64,000 nucleotides of DNA from Phymorhynchus buccinoides (lineage: Eukaryota; Mollusca; Gastropoda; Neogastropoda; Raphitomidae), in NCBI GenBank assembly GCA_017654935.2, contig CM065698.1, forward strand, positions 45,137,463 to 45,201,462, given 5' to 3'. The notes beneath the pieces were generated by a model. It did no database searches and had not been told where the DNA came from. It was given only the letters and a program-made list of their open reading frames with translations. Numbering within the stretch: the stretch's first letter is position 1; each line of letters opens with the position of its first letter. Below are positions 23,092 through 34,494 of the stretch, piece after piece. Position numbers and translations under genes: made by a program.

Positions 23092-23243
23092 TTGTTACCA
23101 TACTATTTGGAATATAAGGCGATACTTTTTTTCCCGAGACTGAGACCCCTGCGCTTTATAATGTGACTGATAATATAGTAAGAAAATATAGCAACAAAAT
23201 CTGCATCTTGTGTCAAATTTATAGTCCGAAAAATATGGTAAAT
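23092..23243. mobile_element. CCGTATTTT MITE, degraded copy
   Basis: GGAATATAAGGCGATACTTTT ... TTTATAGTCCGAAAAATATGG; the same family as 11743-11920. Confidence 0.6.
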
Positions 23244-23398
23244 CTGTTAAATAATTTTTTTTTAAAGTACGAATTCTATGTTTTTATTTTTCTTATAATC
23301 AATGTCTGTCTCCCTGTTAAAGAACTACACAGGTACGCTGGTCCCTGTTACAGATTTTTTTTAAAGAACTAGAATGTTATATTTTCTAACCCACACAG

Positions 23399-23968
23399 GC
23401 ACGCTGAACAAAACCATTCTCCCTTCCACCACGCGAGGCCCCGGGGCGGGCGCCGTGACGGCAAAGATACATCCCCACACCACCAGCGCTAACACAGCCG
23501 CCGCTGCCGCTAATGCTGCAGGCCATGGGTGGGACCTTTGCCGCGGGGGTAGGAGGCGCCGCAGCCCGCCTCAACGTCCCCACCATCGTGCCCAAACAGA
23601 AGCAGCAGCGCGTGCGCGTCGCCAACAGAAACAGCGCCACCAGCACCCCTACACCCACCCGCACCCCCACCCCCACGTCTATGACGACTATGGGGAACAA
23701 TACTAACGCTACAGGGACCCCTCAAGTTCCCATCTTGTTGTCGTCGGGGGCAGGGAATTTGTCGTCTAAAGTGTCCGCTTCTGTGTCTTCTGTTTCTGCC
23801 GCGGCAGCTTCTTCTGCTTCTTCTTCTTCTTCGGGAGTCTTGGGTGTTGTGTCAGGTCCGGAGTGCTCTGCCTTGACGAAGGGTGAGGTGGCGCCCCCTG
23901 GCGGTGTGTCGGCGGTGGCCGTTTCTGAGTCGACGGCTGTGGTGTTGCCTAAAGGTTCTGAGTATGAG
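23399..23968 (+). CDS. PHC: PHC exon 8: Ala/Thr/Ser-rich, one surplus base
   Basis: Acceptor TAACCCACACAG, donor GAGTATGAG|GTAAGA. It starts in phase 1 with GTLNKTILPSTTRGPGAG. From about 23475 the sense frame moves by one, giving LPLMLQAMGGTFAAGVGG, NVPTIVPKQKQQRVRVAN, a Thr/Pro stretch and a Ser/Ala run ending PKGSEYE. The length is 570 bp, but flanking phases require 569, so one extra base lies after 23458 (frame 2 has TGA at 23456) and before about 23513; CCCC at 23473 is a likely spot. Assembly error or a real lesion are both possible. Confidence 0.75.
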
Positions 23969-24011
23969 GTAAGATTATGGTTGTTTTTTTTGTGGGTTTT
24001 TTTTTTCTTTC

Positions 24012-24180
24012 TGGGCCTTACAGTGGCGTTGCTCCCACGCCGCTCATTCTGAATCCCAATTCGCAGCCACAGCCCGGCTTGTTCAGGTCGCAGAATCTGA
24101 GACCAGCAGTCCAAGGGGAGCGAATCTATGTTAGGCCGTCAGGAGGCAACCAACCGAGGAGACACTGCACTGCTGCTGAG
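24012..24180 (+). mobile_element. SINE-like dispersed repeat, copy 1
   Basis: TTACAGTGGCGTTGCTCCCA, then CGCCGCTC, then CTGAATCCCAATTCGCAGCC. Partial copies are at 36600-36672 and at the end of the minisatellite near 44465-44510. Confidence 0.55.
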
Positions 24181-24201
24181 TCGTAACATGGTTTTCATTA
24201 C

Positions 24202-24823
24202 TACAGCGGAAGCTCCCTTATAAGACGACCCCCCCATTATAAGACCTAATTCTCTGAGGCATTGCCCTTCTTTGTAAGTATGAAATTACCTCCCTTATGC
24301 AACTCCCTCCCATTTAAGACCTCATTTGGGATTTTTTTATTTTTTAAGGTCTTGTGTTCCACTCTGCGGAAGCGTTGCGCCTCACCAGTATGAGCTCATG
24401 CAAATCCCATGTTTATAGTGTTTCTATCTTTGAGAGATATTCCCGTAAATATTCATGTTGAAGTATGAGTATTTTTCATTGTTTTGCTTTGTGTACATGT
24501 GTCGATTTTCTTGTGATGCAGTAGGCTAATTCTACTGCTTTTGCTTTTTAAAAAAAACCTTTGTCCACCTTTTTTGTGTATTTTATTTTCTTTGCGCCTT
24601 TTAAATTGCTGCAGCTTATAATATGGAATATATACAGTGTGACCTCCCCCCCTTATAAGACCCCCCCCCCCTTATAAGACTCCATCCCACTTAAGACCTA
24701 CTTCTCTGAGACATTGCCCATCTTTGTAAGTATTAACATTATCTGCCTTATACAACTCCATCCCACTTAAGACCTTACTCTGGATGATTTTTCGAGGTCT
24801 TAAAAGGGAGGTTCCACTGTATA
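24202..24823. mobile_element. TACAGTGGAACCTCCC element, composite copy
   Basis: TACAGCGGAAGCTCCC at the left and GGGAGGTTCCACTGTA at the right, with TATAAGACC-type repeats repeated inside. Other copies are at 36694 and 42151. Confidence 0.65.
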
Positions 24824-24866
24824 TAGACGCATCTTACCGTGCACAATTATCTGTGTCTATGCGCAG

Positions 24867-25110
24867 GCCAAGAAAACCACCACGCTCACCAACTCGGCGG
24901 CGATGACCACCCAAACTTTTATGCCCACTGTTTCCTCCTCATCCTCATCCTCATCCTCAGCAACCGCCCTCCTTTCCCCCATCCCAACGACCACCCCCAG
25001 CACCCCTTCCAAGACGAACCCACCCCTCCACCACACCACGTCCACCCCCGCCCCTAGCCAGACTCCAACCCTTGCTCCGTTCCGGTCCCCTGCCAGCCCT
25101 GATAGTGCAG
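24867..25110 (+). CDS. PHC: PHC exon 9: Ser/Thr/Pro-rich linker
   Basis: Acceptor GTCTATGCGCAG, donor GATAGTGCAG|GTATGT; phase 0 in, phase 1 out. It encodes AKKTTTLTNSAAMTTQTFMP, a serine run, a Pro/Thr-rich stretch and APFRSPASPDSA. It precedes the HD1 exon as the Ser/Thr-rich linker does in PHC proteins. No folded domain. Confidence 0.75.
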
Positions 25111-25138
25111 GTATGTGTGTGTGTGTCTGTGCAGGGGT

Positions 25139-25786
25139 CAGACCTGCCTACTGCTACGATTTGGCCGTAGCAGCTACGAAAAATAAAGCTTCACTACGGA
25201 ACTACGGCAACCTTATCGTTGCTACAAAAAAACAAAATTGCCGCCGCATTTTATTTTTGCTTATGCCGTTCCCGCTTTTGTCTGTTTCTAAGAGCAGACG
25301 CCGTGTCACCTAGTCACTTCTATTTTTATCAAAGTGACTGCGCATGCGTTCTTATTGCTTTCTCTGAAGAAAAAAATGGCGGACTCCAGCAGCAGTAGCG
25401 ATTCGGGAGATGTTTCAAGCGAAGAAAAACGAACCCAAACCAGAAACCGAAAATCATCTGCCATACCATCTTCTAAGAAAAAACATCGGCCTGCCGCACA
25501 AGTTTTCAAATAGCTTACACGGAGGAGTGGCCTTGCATCGTCAGAAGTTGACTCGGTGCGAACCATGCTCACTGCAACCTCTGCCATGCGGACTTCTCTG
25601 TGAATCATGGCGGTAGAGACAATTGCCGTCAACACGTTCAATCGGCGAAACATAAGCAGTGCGTTTCGGCTCAGGAAGAGAACAAATCGATTGCCGTCGT
25701 TTGTGGATGCTACGGACAAATTTGCCATGCTACTGGAAATTGATGGCTGGGCTTCTGATTGGGAAAATTCCAAGTAGGCAGGTCTG
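25139..25786 (+). mobile_element. CAGACCTG family element, 650 bp, with zinc-finger remnant
   Basis: Ends CAGACCTGCCTACT / AGTAGGCAGGTCTG, flanked by identical 6-bp AGGGGT (right copy 25787-25792). A frame starting with ATG at 25376 gives MADSSSSSDSGDVSSEE. After frame breaks, about 25559-25680 reads HCNLCHADFSVNHGGRDNC followed by H-x7-H, a BED-like zinc finger typical of hAT transposase N-termini. It is an internally deleted element without a catalytic domain. Confidence 0.8.
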
Positions 25787-25929
25787 AGGGGTGAAAGTAG
25801 TCCAGGCATGCTCCTGAAATCAGGATTGAAAAAAGCTGGTAGACAGTGTCTTCAGGATTGGTCGTCTTGTCATCCCAGACCTGTTTACCCATATGATTTC
25901 ATTTGTACACATATTTGACAGAAATATGA

Positions 25930-26305
25930 TTAACCTCTTCACTGCGCTGTTGACGAACGCTGTTCGTCACAGAATCCGCTGTGAGCAATGCTCTGTTGAC
26001 GATTGTCGTTCGTCAGGATTCAACGCTTTCTCTGTTACGTATAGCGAAAATCCTTCTTTCTAAGGTTTAATAGGCTCCCTTTACAACTCTCCTACCCCCG
26101 CTGTAGGTTTCTTCTGGTGGTTCGTTCATTAGGAGGGGGGGTGGCCCAGATGTCTGTGTGTGTGTGGGGTGAGTGTGTGTGTGTTAGTATGAGTGTGTGT
26201 GTGTGTGTGTGTAAGCAAAAGAAAACCACTGGCATAATTTTGTGTGTGTCTGAACATTTCCTTAGCATAGCCTATAGCAAAACATGATAGCGGCGAAAGG
26301 GTTAA
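25930..26305. mobile_element. TTAA-flanked element, family D
   Basis: TTAACCTCTTCACTGCGC at the left and GCGGCGAAAGGGTTAA at the right, imperfect inverted repeats. It carries the palindrome GACGAACGCTGTTCGTC and a TG-rich stretch at 26155-26215. Confidence 0.65.
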
Positions 26306-26399
26306 TATGGTAAATGGGGCAAAATATGGTGAAAACGAATTTGACTTATCATTTCTGTATATTGCCTGATTCGGGGAATGGGTGTGCTTTGTGTGTGTG

Positions 26400-26560
26400 T
26401 GATGATGATTATATAGAAAATGACAGCAACAATTATTGCAGTGATGACGATTTTGATATTCATAATGATGGTGATGATGATAATGATAGTGATGATGATG
26501 ATACAGGCTCCCCCGGATTCCACATCGTTCTAGAAACTAAAGATGTTGATGATGTTATAT
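26400..26560 (+). repeat. GAT-rich tract with a duplicated PHC exon 10 start
   Basis: GATGATGAT-rich sequence ends in GATGATACAG, followed at 26506 by GCTCCCCCGGATTCCACATC and GTTCTAGAAACTAAAGATG. This is a diverged copy of the exon 10 acceptor and its first ~40 bp (27942 on). The copy then runs into GAT repeats and a TGA. Confidence 0.8.
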
Positions 26561-26569
26561 GATGATGAT

Positions 26570-26787
26570 CCAGTGATGTCCTGAGGCCCCGGTCATAGGC
26601 CATTGACCTATTAAAATTAAAAATGTCCTTGTGTTCTCCCCTGTCAAGACGAATGTTTGATTATATTTTTAACAATGGCATGCTTTGTCTTATTGATTTC
26701 TGCAAGAGCCAGGACTTTGTCCTATTGATTTATCTCGTCTCAGGACAGTTTGTCCTATCACTTTTCGATCTTTGGTACATCACTGTG
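26570..26787. mobile_element. CCAGTGATGTCC element, copy 2 (no TTAA insertion)
   Basis: The same element as 6268-6785 but with an intact TTAA at 26611-26614, so it shows the pre-insertion state of the family G site. Confidence 0.7.
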
Positions 26788-27010
26788 ACAGTGATGATGT
26801 TGTTGTATGAAGATGAGGATATTAATGACACTGACTACGAATAATGTTATATGAAGATGATGATGATAATGACTCTGACAGTGATGGTGTTGTTGTATGA
26901 AGATGAGGATAATAATGACACTGACTACAAACGATGTTGTCGTTGTATAAAGATGATGATGATAATGACACTGACAGTGCTGATGATAAAAGACACTGAC
27001 AGTGATGGTG
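26788..27010 (+). repeat. Degenerate GAT/GACACTGACAGTG tandem tract
   Basis: Repeated blocks of AAGATGATGATGATAATGAC and ACTGACAGTGATGGTGTTGT. The same blocks recur at 27840-27940 directly before the true exon 10. Confidence 0.8.
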
Positions 27011-27021
27011 TTGTCATATGA

Positions 27022-27318
27022 AGATCAAAGTCAAAGTCAAAAATACTTTATTATCACATTAGGTGAAATTACAGCGTGGTCTCGTACGTACAAGCACAAT
27101 ACAATCAAAGAAACACATTTGCATGCATGAAAAATGGAAACAAAACTAAGGAAAAATGAATGACAAATCATGCTTCGCAAAAAACATTTGAACATAGTTA
27201 GGGTCGATAGAATCTCATTTGTTCACCCCCACCCTACCCCAAACCCCCACCCTCTCCAACTAGTCACCTCAAGCTTTCACATATTTTTGGTCCCTTCCCG
27301 TTCCCAACATTTTATGCA

Positions 27319-27322
<4 letters not shown>
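27022..27322 (-). mobile_element. Retroelement 3' end, minus strand
   Basis: (AAAGTC)n followed by AAAAATACTTTATTATCACA resembles LINE/SINE 3' tails read in reverse. There is no coding part. Confidence 0.5.
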
Positions 27323-27658
<336 letters not shown>

Positions 27659-27941
27659 ACTACTGTACAGATTGACCAGATACACCTCTAGGCCTAAGCT
27701 AATACATAATTCCTCATTATTTGGTCTTAGCAGAGATCTTGTTGAGAAGTTCGACTGACTTAGGGACAAAACTAGCTGAATTTCTAATGGTTCTACAAGG
27801 AATAGTGCGGAACCGAGGATGAGGATAATATTAAATAATGACACCGACTACGAACGATGTTGTCGTTATATGAAGATGATGATGATAATGACACTGACAG
27901 TGCTGATGATAATGACACTGACAATGACAATGATGACACAG

Positions 27942-28255
27942 GCTCCCCAGGACTGCACATTGTTCTAGAAACCAAAGACGACGACATGAAGGAGGAGGTG
28001 AAGGAGGAACAGGAGGAGTCTATGGACACAGAAAACCGGCCCGTCATGGCTGTGGAGGCTATGCCGCCCTCGGCCCACATCGGCCCGCCTGCAGCCGGGC
28101 CGGGGCCGGTGTTGGACGGAGTGGTGCCTCCTCCCCCTCAGCCTCTGTCTGGCCCCCAGCCCATGATGGAGAAGCAGCGGGCGATCGTGAAGCCGCAGAT
28201 CTTGACTCACGTGATTGACGGGTTTGTCATTCAGGAGGGACCCGAACCCTTCCCT
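27942..28255 (+). CDS. PHC: PHC exon 10: acidic stretch and HD1 motif
   Basis: Acceptor GATGACACAG, donor CCCTTCCCT|GTGAGT; phase 1 in, phase 0 out. It encodes GSPGLHIVLETKDDD, an acidic KEEVKEEQEE region, a Pro/Gly-rich stretch and then KPQILTHVIDGFVIQEGPEP followed by FP. That last block is the HD1 (homology domain 1) signature of polyhomeotic proteins (LTHVIxGFVIQEGxEPFPV), known from PHC homologues. The motif continues into exon 11 (VQRSSLL). No pyrimidine tract precedes the acceptor, which is unusual. Confidence 0.95.
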
Positions 28256-28837
28256 GTGAGTTATCTCTGTGTGTGGATAGGCTGTGGTTTGTTATCTGGG
28301 ATGTTGCTGCTTTCACATTTAACAGAATAAAAATAATATACGCACATACTACAACATAATCTTGACTATTATTTATGAAAAGTAACTTCATGAGGCAGCA
28401 CGATCTTATTCTCAAAGGGTATTCTTAAGCGGTTTGTTTTCATACTGTGCCTTCGGAAACGAAAAATCGCGGCCATGTTTGTTTTTTCTTCCGAGTTTAG
28501 AGCTCTCTAGACTCTTACTTTCACTGTTTCAGAGTTTGTTTTGATGATTGTGATTTGGGTTTTAAATGAGTTTATTTAGAGGATATGATCGTGGGAGACT
28601 GATGATGTGAGAACTTTGAACTTTTCCGCGAGAAATCAGGTAACGAATGATCGAAATGATGCCTGCCGACTACGGGCTACAGTTTTGTGGGGTCCGACTC
28701 GATGTCGACTCCGAGTCATGGCGAGTGTTGTTCGTCCGCGGATTGGACTCTGAAGTATTCTGATGCCTGATTAATAGATAGCTGTCAATTTCATGCATTT
28801 GCTTCAAGGGAAGTAAATCTGTGTGCACAACATACCT
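28256..28837. other. PHC intron remainder
   Basis: Nothing recognised apart from general AT-rich intron sequence. Confidence 0.4.
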
Positions 28838-29145
28838 TGGTCACTTCTAAACTTGCTTCGCTCCCTTAGACCACAATTTTGCCTCTGACTTTGCTTTTGT
28901 AGTGGATTGTTGTGGGGTACCCAATCGGTGTAGAGAGTTTTTTCTATATAAAGTCTATATATAAAAAAAGTCTGATCTACCACTTCCCTATGTCTAAACC
29001 TGAAGTAAACACACGTAATCTTCTTTCATTTCTCCTTTTGTTTATGTCTGTTTTGTTTGTGTGTATGGCTGGAGTCATTTGTGAGTTTCTTGAATAATTC
29101 AAAATCGGTGCGATGCGAATGAGATAATGGAAAATCGTGGTACAG
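28838..29145 (-). repeat. Dispersed repeat, inverted copy 2
   Basis: Matches 20690-21050 in inverse, sharing GTCTGATCTACCACTTCCC and AAACTTGCTTCGCTCCCTTA. Confidence 0.75.
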
Positions 29146-29389
29146 CTTAAACTTTTATGGAAGACTGTGACTCTCCAACTACAGGGCATTCACACTGTGC
29201 TGCGCCAAAGAGAATGGTTGACCTTTGGGGACCTTCCCCAACTCCAGCTGCCCTACCCTTTGGGCTGAGTGGGGATGTGCCCTTGGCAATGCATCTGCAC
29301 TGTAAACATTCTAGCCCACTGTCTAGAAATAGAATAGCAGTTGCACTGTCTGCTATTAGGCATAGTAAGTCAGATAGCCGTGTTTTGTT

Positions 29390-29607
29390 AATTGGGCAGG
29401 GCTTCCAATCGTCCCGCAAAACAAGGGGTCCCAGGGACTCCTTCACTTACAGTATAGAGGGTCCTAGAGGAGGGATAGAGGGTCCCAGTGGCATTGCGAA
29501 TGCTAAAAAGAATTTTTCTAGTGCATCCCTGGGACCCCCTGCACATTCTTTTAAAGGGTCCCCTAGAATTCTAGTACTTCATAGACCCCCAATTAGGAGC
29601 CCTGATA
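29390..29607 (-). repeat. Dispersed GGGACCC-rich repeat, inverted copy 2
   Basis: Inverse of the 10988-11218 repeat; ends CAGGGCTTCCAATCGTCC ... GGAGCCCTG. Confidence 0.7.
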
Positions 29608-29917
29608 GGTTTTATTTGTTTCCCCTGGTTAGTTATTCTGTACATTTTGTGTTTCTCTTGTTTGTTGTTTTTATTTATTTGTTTGATACTTGTCTTTGTT
29701 TTGGTTTTTTTGTCCATGGTCACGGTCAACACATTGATTTTTTTATCCCTTGCATATAATTTCTAAATTTTAGTGCAGTACTGTATTACTATTACTCATA
29801 TTGTTGCAATATATATTCAGTTTTTAGACCAAAAATGTGTTGTAATAGTAAATACAGTTGCAAATACAAATATAGTATGGTATGCTAATGCAATTTTATT
29901 ATTATGTATCCTCGCAG

Positions 29918-30044
29918 GTTCAGCGTTCGTCGCTGCTGACGGAGTTTGTCCCCCCTAAACCGACGCCCCCTGTGGAGAAGGACTCTGAGGAGGAGACAAC
30001 TGAGAACGACGACCAGCCCCCACCCCTGCTGGACAAGTCCGGAG
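29918..30044 (+). CDS. PHC: PHC exon 11: end of HD1 and acidic linker
   Basis: Acceptor ATGTATCCTCGCAG, donor TCCGGAG|GTCAGT; phase 0 in, phase 1 out. It encodes VQRSSLLTEFVPPKPTPPVE, then KDSEEETTENDDQPPPLLDK. The first residues complete the HD1 motif begun in exon 10, and the acidic tail leads to the zinc-finger exon. Confidence 0.9.
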
Positions 30045-30121
30045 GTCAGTGGCCCCCAGCCAATCACCATCATTCCTACGTCTTAAAGCTCTAAATATGT
30101 CAGTCATTCACTGAATGAGGC

Positions 30122-30300
30122 TTTATCAGGCATCAGAGGATTAAGAATTGCTGGCAGAGGATTGGATTCTCTTGTCAGAGGTTTTGCCTTTTTACTGAGT
30201 GTTATTCTTTGTGTTAAACAGCATGTTAAAGTGATTTATTACTTTGCCTTTTTGATGGTGTTGGGAACTGATTTCAGTGTTGTCCCTCTTCAGGCTAGCC
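30122..30300 (+). repeat. Dispersed repeat R, copy 2
   Basis: Same sequence family as 22890-23090, including CTTGTCAGAGGTTTTGCC and GTTGGGAACTGATTTCAGTG. Confidence 0.7.
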
Positions 30301-30339
30301 TTGATGGCCCCTGTACCGCAGTTTTCAGAGGATTGGACT

Positions 30340-30660
30340 TCAGACTATTCCGATGCATGTTTATACTGAAAATGGTCTGCCCCTGTCTCGTGCTCTGACG
30401 CGCGTGCGCCACCTACATAAGATTATCGCCTTTGCGTGTCACGAAGTAGTGGTATATCGCCACAGAAAATGATCTGCCCCTGACCGGTGTTTCTGACACG
30501 TTCGCCACCTACATAAGATTATCGCCTTTGCGTGTCACGAAGTAGTGGTATATCGCCACAGAAAATGATCTGCCCCTGACCGGTGTTTCTGACACGTTCG
30601 CCACCTACATAAGAAAATTATCTGCCCCTGACTCATCACTAGGTGGCATGGTCAAATCAG
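30340..30660 (+). repeat. Tandem repeat of about 108 bp, three units
   Basis: Each unit carries AAAATGATCTGCCCCTGACC, CGCCACCTACATAAGA and CGTGTCACGAAGTAGTGG. The last unit is partial. Confidence 0.8.
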
Positions 30661-30939
30661 TCCTAACATTATTGCCCTTTCGTGTCGCCGAGAAGTAGTA
30701 TAAAGCCTCGTTTTGGTATGACGAGTCATTTTATTTATTCCACCCTCATCAAAGTTTTAAGGGGAAAGGTTTGTTTATTTCTTATGTTGTTGAGTCTCTT
30801 CATCTTCGCCCTTGTAGTTTTCTTTTCCGTAGTGTTGTGATATATAGGGTTCCCACAAGACCTTGAAGTCTTGAAAGGTCCTGGAAAACTGGCGAGGCCT
30901 TTCCAGGGCTTGAAAAGTGCTGGAAAAAGCACAGGTCTC

Positions 30940-31215
30940 CACAAACTTTTTTTTTTCTTTTGCAAGTTGTTGCTGATAAAAATATTAAAATTCAATTACG
31001 CATAAGCATGACTGAGTAGGACATACACATACACACACACACGCACATGCACACACAGAGAAAAATAAATCTGAATAAAACACAAAACAATAGAAAGTCT
31101 GCAAATTGAAATTGGCTCTTTTTTTTCCCTTTTGCAAGTTGTTGCTGATAAAATGCACTTACGCACAGACATGACTGGGTAGCACATTCACACTCTCACA
31201 CACACACATGCAAGC
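30940..31215 (+). repeat. Two-copy direct repeat of about 170 bp with CA runs
   Basis: CTTTTGCAAGTTGTTGCTGA...GACTGAGTAG...CACACAC occurs at about 30958 and again at 31130. Confidence 0.75.
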
Positions 31216-33655
31216 ACACACACACACACCAAAGTCCTTGTAAAGTTTAGTAACACACCAAAGTCTTTGTAAAGTTTAGTAACACACCGAAGTCTTTCTA
31301 ATGCTTAGTAACACCAAAGTCTTTGTAAAGTTTAGTAACACACCAAAGTCTGTGGAAAGTTTAGTAACACAGCAAAGTCTTTGGAAAGTTTAGCAACACA
31401 CCAAAGTCTTAGTAAAGTTTAGCAACACACCGAAGTCTTAGTAAAGTTTAGCAACACACCGAAGTCTTAGTAAAGTTTAGCAACACACCGAAGTCTTTGT
31501 AATGCTTAGTAACACCAAAGTCTTTGGAAAGTTTAGTAACACACCAAAGTCCTTGGAAAGTTTAGCAACACACCAAAGTCTTAGTAAAGTTTAGCAACAC
31601 ACCAAAGTCTTTGTAATGCTTAGTAACACCAAAGTCTTTGGAAAGTTTAGTAACACACCAAAGTCTTTGTAAAGTTTAGTAACACACCAAAGTCCTTGTA
31701 AAGTTTAGTAACACACCAAAGTCTTTGTAAAGTTTAGCAACACACCAAAGTCTTTGTAAAGTTTAGTAACACAGCAAAGTCTTTGTAAAGTTTAGTAACA
31801 CAGCAAAGTCTTTGGAAAGTTTAATAACACACCAAAGTCTTTGTAAAGTTTAGCAACACACCAAAGTCCTTGTAAAGTTTAGTAACACAGCAAAGTCTTT
31901 GTAAAGTTTAGCAACACACCAAAGTCTTTGTAAAGTTTAGTAACACACCAAAGTCTTTGTAAAGTTTAGTAACACACCAAAGTCTTTGTAAAGTTTAGTA
32001 ACACACCAAAGTCTTTGTAAAGTTTAGCAACACACCAAAGTCTTTGTAAAGTTTAGCAACACACCAAAGTCTTTGTAAAGTTTAGTAACACACCAAAGTC
32101 CTTGTAAAGTTTAGTAACACACCAAAGTCTTTGTAAAGTTTAGCAACACACCAAAGTCTTTGTAAAGTTTAGTAACACACCAAAGTCCTTGTAAAGTTTA
32201 GTAACACACCAAAGTCTTTGTAAAGTTTAGTAACACACCAAAGTCCTTGTAAAGTTTAGTAACACACCAAAGTCCTTGTAAAGTTTAGTAACACACCAAA
32301 GTCTTTGGAAAGTTTAGTAACACACCAAAGTCTTTGGAAAGTTTAGTAACACACCAAAGTCTTTGTAAAGTTTAGTAACACACCAAAGTCCTTGTAAAGT
32401 TTAGTAACAATTTGAAGTCTTTGTAATGCTTAGTAACACCAAAGTCTTTGTAAAGTTTAGCAACACACCGAAGTCTTTGTAATGCTTAGTAACACCAAAG
32501 TCTTTGTAAAGTTTAGTAACACACCAAAGTCTTTGTAAAGTTTAGTAACACACCAAAGTCTTAGTAAAGTTTAGCAACACACCAAAGTCTTAGTAAAGTT
32601 TAGTAACACACCAAAGTCTTAGTAAAGTTTAGTAACACACCAAAGTCTTAGTAAAGTTTAGCAACACACCAAAGTCTTAGTAAAGTTTAGCAACACACCA
32701 AAGTCTTAGTAAAGTTTAGCAACACACCAAAGTCTTAGTAAAGTTTAGTAACACACCAAAGTCTTAGTAAAGTTTAGCAACACACCAAAAAGTCTTTGTA
32801 AAGTTTAGCAACACACCAAAGTCTTTGTAAAGTTTAGCAACACACCAAAGTCTTTGTAAAGTTTAGTAACACACCAAAGTCTTTGTAAAGTTTAGTAACA
32901 CACCAAAGTCTGTGGAAAGTTTAGTAACACACCAAAGTCTTTGTAAAGTTTAGTAACACACCAAAGTCTTTGTAAAGTTTAGTAACACACCAAAGTCTTT
33001 GGAAAGTTTAGTAACACACCAAAGTCTTAGTAAAGTTTAGTAACACACCAAAGTCTTTGGAAAGTTTAGTAACACACCAAAGTCTTAGTAAAGTTTAGTA
33101 ACACACCAAAGTCTTTGTAAAGTTTAGTAACACACCAAAGTCTTTGTAAAGTTTAGTAACACACCAAAGTCTTTGGAAAGTTTAGTAACACACCAAAGTC
33201 TTAGTAAAGTTTAGTAACACACCAAAGTCTTTGTAAAGTTTAGTAACACACCAAAGTCTTTGGAAAGTTTAGTAACACACCAAAGTCTTAGTAAAGTTTA
33301 GTAACACACCAAAGTCTTTGTAAAGTTTAGTAACACACCAAAGTCCTTGTAAAGTTTAGTAACACACCAAAGTCTTTGTAAAGTTTAGTAACACACCAAA
33401 GTCTTAGTAAAGTTTAGTAACACACCAAAGTCTTAGTAAAGTTTAGTAACACACCAAAGTCCTTGTAAAGTTTAGTAACACACCAAAGTCTTTGTAAAGT
33501 TTAGCAACACACCAAAGTCTTAGTAAAGTTTAGTAACACACCAAAGTCTTTGTAAAGTTTAGCAACACACCAAAGTCCTTGTAAAGTTTAGTAACACACC
33601 AAAGTCTTTGTAAAGTTTCATAACACACCAAAGTCTTTGTAAAGTTTCTTAACAA
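31216..33655 (+). repeat. 29-bp minisatellite, about 84 units
   Basis: Units ACACACCAAAGTCTTTGTAA plus AGTTTAGTA, with a few recurring variants (CTTAGTAAAG, CTTGGAAAG, GCAACAC). It ends about 25 bp before the acceptor of the zinc-finger exon. There are no spacers between units. Confidence 0.97.
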
Positions 33656-33680
33656 CCAAGTGTTTCTCTCCCACCCCCAG

Positions 33681-33839
33681 CTCACCTGAGCCGGGAGGAG
33701 GAGGAGGAGGGGAAGAAGCAGTGTGAGTACTGTCAGAAGTATCGTGCGGCAGAACTGTTCCGCAGCTCCGGGCGTTTCTGCTCCACCACCTGCTCCAAGC
33801 GGTACAGCGTGGCCTGCTCCGGGCGCGTCGGCAAGAAAG
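33681..33839 (+). CDS. PHC: PHC exon 12: FCS-type zinc finger
   Basis: Acceptor TCCCACCCCCAG, donor GGCAAGAAAG|GTGATT; phase 1 both sides. After an acidic SREEEEEGKK run it encodes CEYCQKYRAAELFRSSGRFC, then STTCSKRYSVACSGRVGKK. The spacing C-x2-C-x16-C-x3-C with the RFCS core is the FCS zinc finger of polyhomeotic proteins, which binds nucleic acid. All four cysteines are present. Confidence 0.96.
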
Positions 33840-33892
33840 GTGATTGGCGCATGGCTGGCTGTCTGTCCCCCCGCCCCTTGATTGGTTTGGTG

Positions 33893-34494
33893 CAGACCTG
33901 TTTACCATAAAAACTGGACTATAAGACGCACCTGTATATAAGCCGCATCCCTTAAATTGACAAAATAGTATTCACATATAAGCCGCACCAGTTTATAAGC
34001 CGCAGAGAAAATTGTATGCGCACAAACCAACACAAATATAGAAATACTCATATCAGAACATAGGTATTTAATGTTCTCAGACACTTTAAGCATGAGATTT
34101 GAATCTATTGATTACCAAAACCAGTTTTGAATCTAAAGAAGCTCAAAATAGGTTGAACAATATGGCTAGAAACAGATGTAATCATACTGATGAATGTAGA
34201 ATGGAAAAAAAATCCACAAATAAGCCGCATCAGTCTATAAGCCGCATGGGCCAAAGTTGAGCAAAAAGGTAGCGGCTTATAGTCCGCATTTTACGGTACT
34301 CTACTCTTTTCGAGTAGTATTCTACTCAATTTGGACCTCCACTACTCTTCAAAATTGGAAATAATGCTCTAATTACTCATTTTCAGTGAACATTGTTTGA
34401 TGGTTTAATGAATAGAACTACACATGTTGCACCAAAGCTACTCATTTCAGCTATCCAGACTACTCAAGACTTTTGTAGGGGGTAAACAGGTCTG
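33893..34494. mobile_element. CAGACCTG family element with nested TA MITE
   Basis: CAGACCTGTTTA ... GTAAACAGGTCTG with 6-bp TTGGTG on both sides (33887-33892 and 34495-34500). Removing the nested element leaves sequence close to the 213-bp copy at 45884-46096. Confidence 0.85.
33903..34299. mobile_element. TA-flanked CCGTATTTT-like MITE nested in CAGACCTG element
   Basis: TA-CCATAAAAACTGGACTATAAG at the left and CTTATAGTCCGCATTTTACGG-TA at the right. The unfilled target GTTTACTCTAC is seen in the copy at 45884. Confidence 0.8.

Noticed and set aside
23386..23725. Minus-strand Gly/Val-rich frames over exon 8
   Set aside because: Shadow frames of a G+C-rich coding exon.
31216..33655. CRISPR-like array of 29-bp direct repeats
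   Set aside because: Units are contiguous with no unique spacers, and the setting is a eukaryotic intron.
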